Part shown: positions 1-8,970 of the stretch, piece by piece | How positions within the stretch are numbered: position 1 is the stretch's first letter | How the letters are laid out: each line of letters starts with the position of its first letter | The notes under the pieces: model-generated | Told to the model about the DNA's origin: nothing | Database searches by the model: none | What the model saw: the letters and a program-made list of their open reading frames with translations, nothing else | Made by a program: the position numbers and the translations under genes | Assembly (NCBI RefSeq): GCF_014202495.1 | Contig: NZ_JACHHA010000011.1 | Coordinates: 16,401-80,400, forward strand | DNA from: Cerasibacillus quisquiliarum | GTDB lineage: Bacteria; Bacillota; Bacilli; Bacillales; Amphibacillaceae | DNA length: 64,000 bases | Direction of reading: 5' to 3'

Positions 1-697
1 TGAGTATATGTGGCAATTTTTCATTTGTCGAGTGTTTGAATGTTGTATCCTTATATGGTAATTGAAACGTTTCGCCATTTTTTACTGCTTTCCCTACCAT
101 CTTTTGTAGAGCAAAGCCACCTGCAATCATAATAATAAAAGCGCCAAGAAAACCAATCCACCCGCCCGCCATTGGTGTAGTCCCGAAATGTTGTGTTGGA
201 ATGATATTTTGTATTTCAGGTGATCCAGGCGATGTCATTGTAAACGAAATCGAGCCAAAAACTAATGCTGCCGGAATGAAACGATGTGGTAAATTAGCAT
301 GTCTAAATAAAGAAACCGCGATTGGATAGACACAAAACGCAACAATATAGACACTCACGCCACCATAGGTCATGATTGCACTCGCACCAACTACTGCTAG
401 GACAGCCCCTTTAGAGCCGACTTTTTCTTGAAACCAAAAGGCAATCGATTGAGCCGCTCGAGTGTCCTCCATGACTTTACCGAATATAGCACCAGCTAAA
501 AAAATGAGAAACCATGATTTAAAAAAATTCGTAAATCCCTCCATATAATATTCCGTTAAAGCCTCAATGATATTTAATCCCCCGGTCAAAGCTAAAATAA
601 GTGAACAAAAGACTGCAGAAATAATAATGTTAATACCACGCATCGTAAAGTAAATGAGTAATGCCAAGCTACCAATCAAGCCAATAATACTCAACAT
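1..697 (-). CDS. GntP family permease (C-terminus beyond window edge)
   Basis: About 232 N-terminal residues of an integral membrane transporter running off the left edge. The translation has repeated hydrophobic segments and GntP-type motifs such as GAIFGKVMED, MTYGGVSVYIVAF and the SPGSPEIQNIIPT loop. The family imports gluconate or other organic acids with protons; the substrate cannot be told here. The ATG at 697 is preceded by an AAAGGGG ribosome binding site about 8 bases upstream. The next gene upstream on this strand is a DegV-like gene 685 bases away with repeats between, so this is probably its own transcription unit. The family call is fairly sure; completeness beyond the edge cannot be judged. 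Confidence 0.85.
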   Translation of the reverse strand, partial: MLSIIGLIGSLALLIYFTMRGINIIISAVFCSLILALTGGLNIIEALTEYYMEGFTNFFKSWFLIFLAGAIFGKVMEDTRAAQSIAFWFQEKVGSKGAVLAVVGASAIMTYGGVSVYIVAFCVYPIAVSLFRHANLPHRFIPAALVFGSISFTMTSPGSPEIQNIIPTQHFGTTPMAGGWIGFLGAFIIMIAGGFALQKMVGKAVKNGETFQLPYKDTTFKHSTNEKLPHIL

Positions 698-763
698 TTT
701 AATACATCCCCTTTGCTAGCTTTAAATTCTGATTGGTTGTCTGTCGTGTTGCATAAACAAATC

Positions 764-896
764 CATGCGGAGTAGAGCTCTACACTCCTCACGAAATAGT
801 GAATTTATCGTTATCCGTACGGAGTACAGCCCAATACTCCACACAGAACTTCATGTATTTCAATATCCATGGAGAGTAGAGTTCTACACTCCGATG
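764..896. repeat. 52-bp-period intergenic hairpin repeat, locus A (3 units)
   Basis: Three units whose cores start at 769, 821 and about 871-874, giving a 52-base period. Core 1 is GGAGTAGAGCTCTACACTCC, an almost perfect dyad; core 2 is GGAGTACAGCCCAATACTCC; core 3 keeps the GGAG...CTCC pairing with different inner bases. The linkers between cores differ widely. The rest of the 698-1381 gap holds no convincing gene. An imperfect inverted repeat, GATGAAGTTC near 1223 and GAACCTCATC near 1290, is visible but unexplained. Confidence 0.8.
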
Positions 897-1381
897 AACC
901 CTTTAGAAAATTGAAAACTGTGTGGCGTGTAGTCTTCATAAAACTATGTATCTTTGTCCAATCTTATTCATGAGCTGAGCCTTGAAGATACAAATCTTTC
1001 GTTTAGCTTTGAAAGGTTTTAGTGGTTTATGAATGAGGTAATTCTTGTTTTAATGGTTGATTAGCAACGAAGACAGGGGATTTTTTAGTATTTTCTGTGG
1101 TGTGCTAGATCAATTTTCTATAAAAATAGTGTGATTTGTTTCTGTCACACAAAAGATATAGCCTTATAAGTTTTTTTATATTTTTACAATGATGTAAGTG
1201 GAAATAATAGAAAGAAAATAAGATGAAGTTCCTGTAAGAGAAAGCAAATTGCTAATCCGGTTGAAAAAGCGATTGTTTCGATTACAAAAAGAACCTCATC
1301 CATTTTAGGTAAAATATAGGAAAATGAAGACAAGTAAATGATTGTTTCTATCGATTAATGGATATATCAAAAAAATTTTAC

Positions 1382-2233
1382 CTATTCTGTCATAAACAAT
1401 ACACCGAGCGTATTTGGTCCACAATGAGATGAAATTGTACATCCAGCTCGCGTGACGAAAATTTCATCAAAGTCTACTAATTCTTGGATGGTTTCTTTAA
1501 CAACATCAATGTTTTCTTGGGATGTACCAGAGTGAGTAATAAAAACACGGTCTTTTTTAATATTGTCGTGACTTGTTAGTTGATCTTTCGTATAGCGTTT
1601 GAATGCTTTTGTAAGAGAACCGCGATATTTTCTGCCTACGTCCATTTTTCCACTCGTATTATCGACTTCAATACAAGGTTTTATTTTTAGTAGGCTCGCA
1701 CTAAAGGCTTGGAGTGCAGAACAACGGCCTCCTTCATATAAATAGGTGAGCGTATCAATGACAAAGCTGGCATGTACTTTTGATTTTAATGCATCTACTT
1801 CTTCATAAATTTGCGATGCAGGTAAGCCTTTCTTTATTCGTTCTCCAGCCTCGATAACGAGATGTCCCATACCTGTAGAAAGATTTCCCGAATCTATGAC
1901 ATAGACATTCCCCAATTCCTCACTTGCTAGTTTCGCATTTTGATGTGAAGAAGAAATGCCGGAACCTAGGCTAATATGAACGACTTCATGCCCCTCGTCC
2001 GTCCATTGACGAAAGTAATCAATGTATTCTTGGGGGTTTGGCGCAGATGTTTTCGGTAATATACGGTCTTTTTCAAAAGTTGCATAAATCTCATCTGGTG
2101 TAATATCAACCCCATCTTGATAAATGTTATCGCCTAAGTTTATACGAAGAGGCTGGAGATGAACATCGTAACGTTCTAATAAAGCGGTGCTTAAATCACA
2201 AGTACTGTCAGCACTGAGAATAATTTTTGACAT
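1382..2233 (-). CDS. DegV family fatty-acid-binding protein
   Basis: 283 residues, the usual length for DegV proteins, which bind a fatty acid in a cleft between two alpha/beta domains; related FakB proteins present fatty acids to the kinase FakA for phospholipid synthesis. The N-terminal SADSTCDLS block, the TSAPNPQEY segment and the SLGSGISSSHQNA loop are family landmarks. The start at 2233 has an AGAGAGGTTGA ribosome binding site. It is cytoplasmic, with no signal or membrane segment. No FakA partner is nearby, so whether it works as FakB is inference. Confidence 0.93.
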   Translation of the reverse strand: MSKIILSADSTCDLSTALLERYDVHLQPLRINLGDNIYQDGVDITPDEIYATFEKDRILPKTSAPNPQEYIDYFRQWTDEGHEVVHISLGSGISSSHQNAKLASEELGNVYVIDSGNLSTGMGHLVIEAGERIKKGLPASQIYEEVDALKSKVHASFVIDTLTYLYEGGRCSALQAFSASLLKIKPCIEVDNTSGKMDVGRKYRGSLTKAFKRYTKDQLTSHDNIKKDRVFITHSGTSQENIDVVKETIQELVDFDEIFVTRAGCTISSHCGPNTLGVLFMTE

Positions 2234-2391
2234 ATGTATTCAACCTCTCTCATTTCAGTAGCTATAATGACCTATTATAGTTATTTTATCAAGATTGAAC
2301 ATAAACATCCATATATTTGATACTTTGTTCATATGATATTGCATAATTTTACTAGAATAATATATCTTATACATACTTTTCGAATATGAAA

Positions 2392-2745
2392 TTATGTAAG
2401 ATTTTGTTGTTCATCTTTTGTAAATACGCGTGAGCGTGTAATAAATCGCTTACCTTCCACTCCTTCCAAAGAGAACATGCCCCCACGCCCATCAACGACA
2501 TCAATAATTAATTGCGTATGCTTCCAATATTCATATTGATCTTTCGCCATGTAAAACGGTGTGTCTCCTATTTTTCCTAATAAAACATCTGAATCTCCAA
2601 CGCGAAATTCATCACGTGGATAACACATCGGTGAGCTTCCATCACAGCAACCACCAGATTGATGAAACATTAATAGACCATGCTTTTCTTTTAAGAAATC
2701 GATTAATTTTAACGCCTTTTCCGTGGCAACAACGCGTTTTACCAT
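2392..2745 (-). CDS. DUF779 domain protein, aldehyde dehydrogenase partner
   Basis: 117 residues of the DUF779 family, recognised by the central FHQSGGCCDGSSPMCYP block with adjacent cysteines that could bind a metal or take part in redox chemistry, and by the KDQYEYWKHTQLIIDVV stretch. The family is very often encoded next to acetaldehyde/aldehyde dehydrogenases, and here it lies downstream of one in the same direction (335-base gap). No mechanism is established for the family to my knowledge. The start is supported by an AAAGGATGAT ribosome binding site. It is soluble with no signal peptide. Confidence 0.88.
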   Translation of the reverse strand: MVKRVVATEKALKLIDFLKEKHGLLMFHQSGGCCDGSSPMCYPRDEFRVGDSDVLLGKIGDTPFYMAKDQYEYWKHTQLIIDVVDGRGGMFSLEGVEGKRFITRSRVFTKDEQQNLT

Positions 2746-3080
2746 TTCATATCATCCTTTTCTTTTTGGTCGCTTACAATTGTAGTCCCACCAGTGATAT
2801 GCATTAAGAACATTAACAAGAAATACTATAGCTGCAAGCGTTCTCATAAGTATAGAAAATATATCGCGGGTACTTAAGAGACGTTTTAAACGGTATTGTT
2901 TTCGCTACATTATTTAAGCAAGTATCCTTCTCATACGATTCGCTATTCCCTACACACTCGACATATTTGAAACATTTTCAACACTGTTGTACCCGCTTAA
3001 AAAATACTAAATCTACATTCCATGCGAAATGTTATCCACAAGAGACATGAATCGTCCTTAAAATGATAACAAATGCTAAA
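2746..3080. other. Intergenic stretch, no gene seen
   Basis: 335 bases between the aldehyde dehydrogenase and DUF779 genes, both on the minus strand. It contains only the ribosome binding site of the DUF779 gene and AT-rich sequence. I see no ORF with a start signal, no clear terminator and no repeats. The length suggests DUF779 may have its own promoter. Confidence 0.5.
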
Positions 3081-4601
3081 CTAAAATAACCCCGTCGGTT
3101 CTTCACTATAGCTAATCAGCAAATTTTTCGTTTGCTGATAGTGGCTAAGCATCATTAAATGGTTTTCACGTCCGATGCCTGATTTTTTATAGCCACCAAA
3201 TGCGGCATGAGCTGGATATTGATGATACGTATTCGTCCACACACGGCCTGCTTGAATCCCACGCCCGAAGTGGTAAGCTTTATTAATATTTCGCGTCCAC
3301 ACACCTGCACCAAGTCCATATAATGTGTCGTTCGCGATAGACATCGCCTCGTTATCATCTTTAAATGTCGTAACAGATAGAACAGGTCCAAATATCTCCT
3401 CTTGAAAAATACGCATGTTATTATGTCCTTTAAAGATAGTCGGTTTGACATAATAGCCGCCACTCAACTCACCGCTCAATTCATTCCTACTTCCGCCTAC
3501 TAATACTTCTGCGCCTTCTTCTTTTCCAATTTCCAAATAGGACATGATTTTTTCCAATTGTTCCATCGACGCCTGTGCACCCATCATTGTTTCGGTATCT
3601 AATGGATGACCAACTTTAATTTCCTTTACCCTTTCAATGGCACGCGCCATAAAATCATCATAAATTGATTCTTGAATAAGTGCTCGAGATGGACATGTAC
3701 AAACTTCACCTTGGTTTAACGCAAACATAACGAGTCCTTCAACGGCTTTATCTAAAAATGCATCATCTTGGTCCATCACATCACTAAAGAATATATTTGG
3801 TGACTTTCCTCCTAACTCAAGAGTAACAGGAATAATATTTTCAGAAGCATATTGCATAATTAACCGACCTGTCGTTGTTTCACCAGTGAACGCCACTTTT
3901 GATATACGGCTACTTGTCGCTAGTGGTTTACCCGCTTCTAATCCGAATCCATTGACAACATTCAGTACACCTGGTGGTAATAAATCACCGATTAACTCGA
4001 GAAAGACATGAATCGATGCTGGGGTTTGTTCTGCTGGTTTTAATACGACACAATTTCCTGCTGCGAGTGCTGGTGCAATTTTCCATGTGGCCATTAATAG
4101 TGGGAAGTTCCATGGAATAATTTGTCCAACAACACCGAGTGGTTCATGGAAATGATAGGCAACCGTCTCATCATCAATTTGACTAATTGAACCTTCCTGT
4201 GCTCTAATCGCCCCGGCAAAATAACGGAAATGATCAATGGCTAGTGGGATATCCGCAGCTAATGTTTCCCTTACCGCTTTACCATTATCCCAAGTTTCCG
4301 CCACAGCTAACATATCAATGTTTTCTTCTATTCGATCTGCTATTTTGTTTAATATATTTGCCCTTTCAGCTGGTGATGTTTTTCCCCAGGCATCCTTTGC
4401 CTTATACGCCGCATCCACCGCACGTTCCACATCTTCTTTCGTTGACCTGGCAACTTCACAAAACACCTCTCCCGTTACGGGACTCATATTTTCAAAATAA
4501 TTCCCTTTTACAGGTGGAACATATTCACCCCCTATAAAATTGTCATAACGGTCTTTAAATTGCACAACTGAGCCTTTCGTATTTGGATTGACATATCTCA
4601 C
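3081..4601 (-). CDS. NAD-dependent aldehyde dehydrogenase (AcoD/AldB type)
   Basis: 506 residues, full length for the ALDH superfamily; oxidises an aldehyde, probably acetaldehyde or a related short-chain one, to the acid with NAD(P). Visible landmarks are [20 protein letters not shown] (cofactor fold), [11 protein letters not shown], the general-base motif [12 protein letters not shown], the catalytic cysteine in [12 protein letters not shown], and [10 protein letters not shown]. The GEVCTCPSR context and the DUF779 neighbour are typical of the AcoD/ExaC branch. The start is GTG at 4601 with GGGAGG eight bases upstream; the nearby ATG is in another frame. Substrate is inference. Confidence 0.95.
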   Translation of the reverse strand: MRYVNPNTKGSVVQFKDRYDNFIGGEYVPPVKGNYFENMSPVTGEVFCEVARSTKEDVERAVDAAYKAKDAWGKTSPAERANILNKIADRIEENIDMLAVAETWDNGKAVRETLAADIPLAIDHFRYFAGAIRAQEGSISQIDDETVAYHFHEPLGVVGQIIPWNFPLLMATWKIAPALAAGNCVVLKPAEQTPASIHVFLELIGDLLPPGVLNVVNGFGLEAGKPLATSSRISKVAFTGETTTGRLIMQYASENIIPVTLELGGKSPNIFFSDVMDQDDAFLDKAVEGLVMFALNQGEVCTCPSRALIQESIYDDFMARAIERVKEIKVGHPLDTETMMGAQASMEQLEKIMSYLEIGKEEGAEVLVGGSRNELSGELSGGYYVKPTIFKGHNNMRIFQEEIFGPVLSVTTFKDDNEAMSIANDTLYGLGAGVWTRNINKAYHFGRGIQAGRVWTNTYHQYPAHAAFGGYKKSGIGRENHLMMLSHYQQTKNLLISYSEEPTGLF

Positions 4602-4787
4602 TCATGAATCCTCCCTTATAATAATGATTTGGTCGTATCATGTTATTGCTTATGTAATCATGGGTTTCAAGTTTCTACAAAAAACATGACACTCCTTGAT
4701 ACATGTTTATAGTAAGTATTGTAAAAATATTCATTATTTGACTATTTTAATAAATATGATAGTCTTAACGAGAAATATATTTTCGTT

Positions 4788-4876
4788 TCTACTAGGGGAG
4801 CCTGAAAAAGGCTGAGACTAATTAGGTTTAGGACCCTTGGAACCTGATCTGGTTAACACCAGCGGAGGGAAGTGGA
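4788..4876 (+). promoter_or_regulatory. TPP (THI-box) riboswitch aptamer
   Basis: The canonical thiamine pyrophosphate aptamer is readable: AGGGGAGCC, then GGCTGAGA, then ACCCTTGGAACCTGATCTGG, then TTAACACCAGCGGAGGGAAG. The closing helix P1 can be drawn between 4788-4793 (TCTACT) and 4871-4876 (AGTGGA) with one G-U pair. It lies 122 bases upstream of tenA in the same direction, so thiamine pyrophosphate controls that gene. Confidence 0.97.
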
Positions 4877-4949
4877 CGATTCGCCAAGCTATTAATTTTC
4901 TAGGATTGCTCTCTTGTAGGGGTATTCTAGTCAATTTGAGATGCGATAT

Positions 4950-4990
4950 CACTTTCCTCCTCAAGAATCGGAAACGATATAAAGAGGAGG
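4950..4990 (+). promoter_or_regulatory. tenA: Riboswitch expression platform hiding the tenA ribosome binding site
   Basis: CCTCCTC at 4956-4962 is exactly complementary to the tenA ribosome binding site GAGGAGG at 4984-4990. The same blocking segment, CACTTTCCTCC (4950-4960), can alternatively pair with GGAGGGAAGTG (4864-4874) at the 3' end of the aptamer, which overlaps the 3' strand of P1. The pairings exclude each other: with TPP bound, P1 forms and the blocker is free to cover the ribosome binding site; without TPP the blocker is held by the aptamer tail. No U-tract terminator is seen, so control is likely translational. Confidence 0.8.
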
Positions 4991-4998
4991 ATATTTTT

Positions 4999-5664
4999 AT
5001 GTCATTTTCACAGCAATTAAAAGAAGAGACAAAGCACAGTTGGGAGTTAAGTTTAAATCATCCATTTGTTCAGGGGATTGTGAAAGGCGATTTACCGCTA
5101 GAAACATTTCGTTACTATATATTACAAGATATTTATTATTTAAAACATTATGGTAAAATTCATGCCTTTGCCGCTGCTCATGCGGATGATTTCGCTGTAT
5201 CAGCGATGCTTGCAGAAAAGGCAAAATTAACAGCTGAGACAGAATTAACGGTTCATAAGCAACATGCGCAAATATTAAATATTACTGAAGAGGATTTGAA
5301 AAACTTCAAGCCTGCTCCAGCGGCATATGCTTACACATCTCATATGTATCGAGCAGCCTTATCGGGTAGTTTAGCAGAAATTGTCGCTGCCATGTTACCT
5401 TGCTATTGGCTCTATGCGGATATCGGTCGCATCAACAAAGATGCTAGACCAAATGAAGAAATCTATCAAAATTGGTTGGCAACATATGCCAGTGACTGGT
5501 TCCAAGAATCCACACAAGAGCAAATCGACCTACTCGATGAATTAGCATTGGAAGCAAGTGAAAAGGAAAAAGAGAAAATAAAAGACCAATTCATTATCGC
5601 TAAAGAATATGAACTCGCCTTTTGGGAAATGTCATATACGTTTGAAAAATGGCTGTCTGAGTAA
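4999..5664 (+). CDS. tenA: Aminopyrimidine aminohydrolase / thiaminase II TenA
   Basis: 221 residues, standard TenA length. TenA hydrolyses aminomethyl- or aminopyrimidine thiamine breakdown products to HMP for thiamine salvage. The sequence shows the N-terminal helix HPFVQGIVKGDLPLETFRYY, the ILQDIYYLKHYGKIHAFAAA segment with binding residues, the catalytic cysteine in AAMLPCYWLYADIG, and the C-terminal acidic ELAFWEMSYTFEKW helix. The start is ATG 4999 after GAGGAGG; an in-frame upstream start at 4837 lies inside the riboswitch and is rejected. It is transcribed alone, with a terminator directly after, so it is a single-gene TPP regulon member here. Confidence 0.96.
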   Translation: MSFSQQLKEETKHSWELSLNHPFVQGIVKGDLPLETFRYYILQDIYYLKHYGKIHAFAAAHADDFAVSAMLAEKAKLTAETELTVHKQHAQILNITEEDLKNFKPAPAAYAYTSHMYRAALSGSLAEIVAAMLPCYWLYADIGRINKDARPNEEIYQNWLATYASDWFQESTQEQIDLLDELALEASEKEKEKIKDQFIIAKEYELAFWEMSYTFEKWLSE

Positions 5665-5684
5665 GAGTTGACTTTCTTCAATGA

Positions 5685-5718
5685 AATTCACCCTCTATTG
5701 TGAGGGTGAATTTTTTTT
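5685..5718 (+). terminator. Rho-independent terminator of tenA
   Basis: AATTCACCCTC at 5685-5695 pairs perfectly with GAGGGTGAATT at 5702-5712, a six-base loop between, followed by a run of T to 5718. Confidence 0.93.
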
Positions 5719-5721
5719 GGC

Positions 5722-6060
5722 TTTGCATCGGGTAGAGTGCCCTACTCATCGCGGGTGAGAACTTTTTCGTGAGTCCGCATTGGTTGCAGCGCTCTGCTCT
5801 TTGCGTGTGAGACTATTTTCTAGAGTTCGTATCGGGTGGAAGGCTCTACTCCACACAGATTTCGGTTTTCTTATGAAACTGTAACGAGTAGAAGGCTCTA
5901 CTCCACACAGATTTCTATTTTCTTATGAAACTGTAACGAGTAGAAGGCGCTACTCCACACAGATTTCTATTTTCTCATGAAACTGTAAGGAGTGGAAAGC
6001 TCTACTCCACACAGATTTCGGTTTTCTTATGAGTTTGTAACGAGTGAAGCGCACTAATCA
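5722..6060. repeat. 52-bp-period intergenic hairpin repeat, locus B (about 7 units)
   Basis: Tandem units with a constant 52-base spacing between tenA and the ABC operon. The CCACACAG landmark occurs at 5851, 5903, 5955 and 6007; more diverged units precede (cores near 5730, 5782, 5834) and follow (near 6042). Each unit has a dyad core: GGGTAGAGTGCCCTACTC, GCAGCGCTCTGC, CGAGTAGAAGGCTCTACTCC, GGAGTGGAAAGCTCTACTCC. Arm bases change in a way that keeps pairing (GTAG/CTAC, GCAG/CTGC, GTGGA/TCTAC with G-U). No ORF spans the array and 52 is not a multiple of three. Confidence 0.92.
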
Positions 6061-6202
6061 GCATTTTATTCATCTTTCTAGTCTACTTGTAACCTGTGTT
6101 CCGCTTCATGAAGCCAAAATAATAAAATATTCATTGACAATTCCAGGACATCTTTTATTATCGAAGTGAGTAATCACTCATTATATGTGAGGAGGTCATG
6201 AA

Positions 6203-6923
6203 ATGGGCATCTCAATAGACGTTAAGAATATTAGTAAGCGTTTTGGCAAAAAGATGTGTTACAGGATATCGATTTTGAAGTTGCAGATGGTGAAATTTAC
6301 GGGTTGATTGGTCCCTCGGGTTCTGGAAAAACAACCTTAGTGAAAAAGATTGTTGGTATGGATCGGCCTTCTGCTGGAAGTGTTCGTTTGCTTGATAAAA
6401 AAGTACCTGACTTAACTGTATTGGAGAATATTGGCTATATGGCTCAGGCCGATGCCCTCTATACAGATTTAACTGGGAGGGAAAACTTACAATGTTTTCT
6501 TCACTTTTTTCACTGAACAAAGCACAACAGAAAGAACGCATTACATATGTCAGTGACCTTGTCAACCTAACGACAGACTTACAGAAAAAGGTATCCACCT
6601 ACTCTGGTGGGATGAAACGCAGATTATCCCTTGCGATTGCACTCATTCAAGATCCTCAGGTTATAATTTTAGATGAACCGACAGTTGGAATTGATCCAGA
6701 ATTAAGACAAACGATTTGGGAAGAATTAATGCGCTTAAAACATAGTGGCAAAACTATTTTACTAACAACACATGTCATGGATGAAGCAGAAAAATGCGAT
6801 CGTCTGTCGATGATACGTAATGGAAAAATCATCACATCTGGATCACCAGAATCATTAAAATCCCAATATGACACAACGAATTTAGAGGATGTCTTTTTAT
6901 TTGCGGGGAGGGAAAGTCAATGA
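6203..6923 (+). pseudogene. ABC transporter ATP-binding protein with two frameshifts
   Basis: The reading continues through three frames: 6203 to about 6250, about 6250 to 6490, and 6490 to 6923. Together they give a drug-exporter-type ABC ATPase of about 240 residues with Walker A GPSGSGKT, signature YSGGMKRRLSLA, Walker B VIILDEPTVGID and the TTHVMDEAEKC switch. Both breaks look like loss of one base from a homopolymer: five A after TTTTGGC (six would give GKKDVLQ) and four T near 6494 (five would give QCFSSLF). The ATG at 6203 has a GGAGG site. The stop overlaps the permease start (ATGA at 6920). It is either a real double frameshift or two sequencing errors. Confidence 0.85.
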
Positions 6924-8029
6924 GCGTATTCGCTTTAGCAAAAAGAATTGTAATCCAAATGCTTCGGGATAAACGCGCACTTGCTTTAATGATAATTGCG
7001 CCGCTGTTAATTATCACGATTCTTCATTATTTATTTTCAACTGAAGACGTGACACCACGTGTTGGCGTAAGTCATACGAATGAATCATTTATCGAATATT
7101 TAAAAGAACAGGATGTTGATGTCGTTCAATACGATGAAAATATGAAGCTAAAGTCAACGACTGAGGATGATGAACTGGATGCGATGGTCACCATGGAAAA
7201 TGATAATTATGTTATCATTTTTAAAAATGAACAAACGGGAACAACAAAAGCGATTGAAATGAAAGTGAAGCAATCGATTGCCAGCATACAAAAGAAAAAC
7301 AAACGAGTGAGCTCTCTTCCTTTATAGAGGAGAAAACAAATGGCTCCACAACTTGCACAACTACCAACATTAGCTCCAGAAGACATCCCGGAAGTTGAAA
7401 AAGTTTATGTATATGGAGATGAAGAGACAACCTTTTTTGATCAATTGGCACCTATTTTTGTAAGCTTTTTCGTCTTTTTCTTCGTATTTATTATTTCTGG
7501 TATCGCTATTTTGCGGGAAAGAACATCTGGCACATTAGAGCGATTAGTTGCAACACCAATTAAGCGACGTGATATTGTATTTGGTTATATACTCGGTTAC
7601 GGTTTATTTGCTGTCATTCAAACTTTAATCGTCGTTTTTTATGCTATTCGTGTGCTAGATATTATTTTAATAGGTTCTATTTGGCATGTGATACTGATAA
7701 ACCTTGTCATTGCTTTTGTCGCATTAACACTTGGTACATTACTTTCAGCTTTTGCTAATTCTGAATTTCAAATGATGCAATTTATTCCGCTCATCATTAT
7801 CCCGCAAATTTTCTTTGCTGGAATCATACCTGTTGATACAATGGCAAATTGGCTCCAGTTCATTGCAAAATGTATGCCGATGTACTATGCTGGAAATGCC
7901 ATTGTCGACGTGATGTATAAAGGATTGGGCTTTGAATATATCCAAACAGAACTGTTCATTTTACTTGGGTTTGGAATTGCCTTTATGCTCTTAAATATCT
8001 TAGCATTAAAAAAATATCGACGTATTTAG
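6920..8029 (+). pseudogene. ABC-2 type export permease split by an in-frame stop
   Basis: The 1110-base frame would encode about 369 residues typical of ABC-2 exporters of the YhhJ/drug-resistance type: an N-terminal membrane helix (LALMIIAPLLIITILHYLF), an extracytoplasmic region, and a C-terminal membrane domain with the SGTLERLVATPIKRRDIVFG loop and the PQIFFAGIIPVD motif. A TAG at 7325-7327 interrupts it in frame within the extracytoplasmic region. Directly after lies AGAGGAG seven bases before ATG 7340, so the C-terminal 229 residues could be made by re-initiation. The N-terminal piece alone is 135 residues. With the broken ATPase before it the exporter is probably inactive. Confidence 0.85.
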
Positions 8030-8041
8030 TTGGAGGTAACA

Positions 8042-8704
8042 ATGGAGCGTTTTGAATTAATTGTGCAAACACTTTTTGAATCGAATAATCTCACTGAGAA
8101 ACAAAGGCAAATTTTAAAAGCAGCTGTACAATTATTTTCCGAAAAAGGATATGCTGCTACTTCAACAAGTGAAATTGCTAAACTAGCACAAGTGGCGGAA
8201 GGAACGATTTTTCGACATTATCGTACGAAGAAAGAATTATTGCTTGCCATTGTCGGACCTTTTATGGAAAAAATTGCTGACTCATATATTGTTAATGATT
8301 TAACCAATTTACTAAAAAAAGATTACCAAAGGCCTGAAGATTTGTTGTCTGCCATCATCGAAAATCGCCGTGATATCATCGTTCAATTTCTACCACTGTT
8401 AAAAATTATCTTGCAGGAATTGCCATTTCATCCGGAGTTACGTGAACATTTTTTACAACTCATTTCTGACAACATGTACCATCGGGTTGTAGAGGTTATT
8501 AATGATTATCAACAAAAAGGCATGTTAAAGAAGTTGCCACCTACTGCGATTGCTAAGTTTGCCATCACAAATATTCTCGGTCACTTATTTACTCGTTATG
8601 TTCTATTTCCTCATCTTGAATGGGATGATGTGCGGGATACCGAACAACTGATTCAGCTGATTATGAATGGAATTGGAAACAGTGATTCAAAAGTCGAATC
8701 ATGA
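8042..8704 (+). CDS. TetR/AcrR family transcriptional regulator
   Basis: 220 residues with an N-terminal TetR helix-turn-helix at about residues 17-62: RQILKAAVQLFSEKGYAATS, TSEIAKLAQVAEGTIFRHYR, TKKELLLAI. The C-terminal part is an all-helical ligand-binding domain. The ATG at 8042 follows GGAGG at 8032 and the gene starts 12 bases after the permease stop, so it is the third gene of the exporter operon and presumably its regulator. It is intact although both structural genes are broken. A TTG at 8030 would place the ribosome binding site inside the gene and is rejected. Confidence 0.93.
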   Translation: MERFELIVQTLFESNNLTEKQRQILKAAVQLFSEKGYAATSTSEIAKLAQVAEGTIFRHYRTKKELLLAIVGPFMEKIADSYIVNDLTNLLKKDYQRPEDLLSAIIENRRDIIVQFLPLLKIILQELPFHPELREHFLQLISDNMYHRVVEVINDYQQKGMLKKLPPTAIAKFAITNILGHLFTRYVLFPHLEWDDVRDTEQLIQLIMNGIGNSDSKVES

Positions 8705-8725
8705 TAAAAAATAATAACACTGTCC

Positions 8726-8938
8726 TTAACGTAGTTCAAATCTAAAAAGTCCAATAAAATATGCACCAACACCTACAAATAGCGCTGCCTAGGATGCACC
8801 GACGAAAGCTGGGGTAGGTTCTCCTTCTTTTTTATTTTCGGCTTTTCTTCTAGTTCTTGTTCTAACAAAGTCTTATAATCATTTGATATTAAGCGTTCAC
8901 CTTTTTTGTTATATAGATTTTCTGTCAAATGAAAGCTG
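8726..8938 (-). pseudogene. YiaA/YiaB-like small membrane protein remnant
   Basis: Reading the minus strand from a TTG at 8938 gives a hydrophilic N-terminus (NKKGERLISNDYKTLLEQEL, then EEKPKIKKK). After one missing A in an A-rich run the frame changes to EPTPAFVGAS, a TAG, then AALFVGVGAYFIGLF, ending FELR-stop at 8726. PTPAFVGAS followed by W-AAL and GAYFIGL is the start of the two-helix YiaA/B domain; the tryptophan codon appears changed to TAG and the rest of the domain is missing. So it carries a frameshift, a nonsense change and a C-terminal truncation. No function is expected. Confidence 0.6.
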
Positions 8939-8970
8939 ATTATTAAAAAATATGCATCATAAATTTAAAA

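Noticed and set aside
1222..1300. Riboswitch or T-box before the GntP permease
   Set aside because: There is an imperfect GATGAAGTTC/GAACCTCATC inverted repeat, but no known aptamer or T-box motif and no terminator near it.
4837..4998. N-terminal extension of TenA
   Set aside because: The open frame runs through the TPP aptamer and the ribosome binding site; family similarity begins at ATG 4999.
5722..6060. CRISPR array
   Set aside because: Units are directly tandem with a constant 52-base period; there are no conserved repeat and unique spacer blocks of CRISPR type, and no cas genes.
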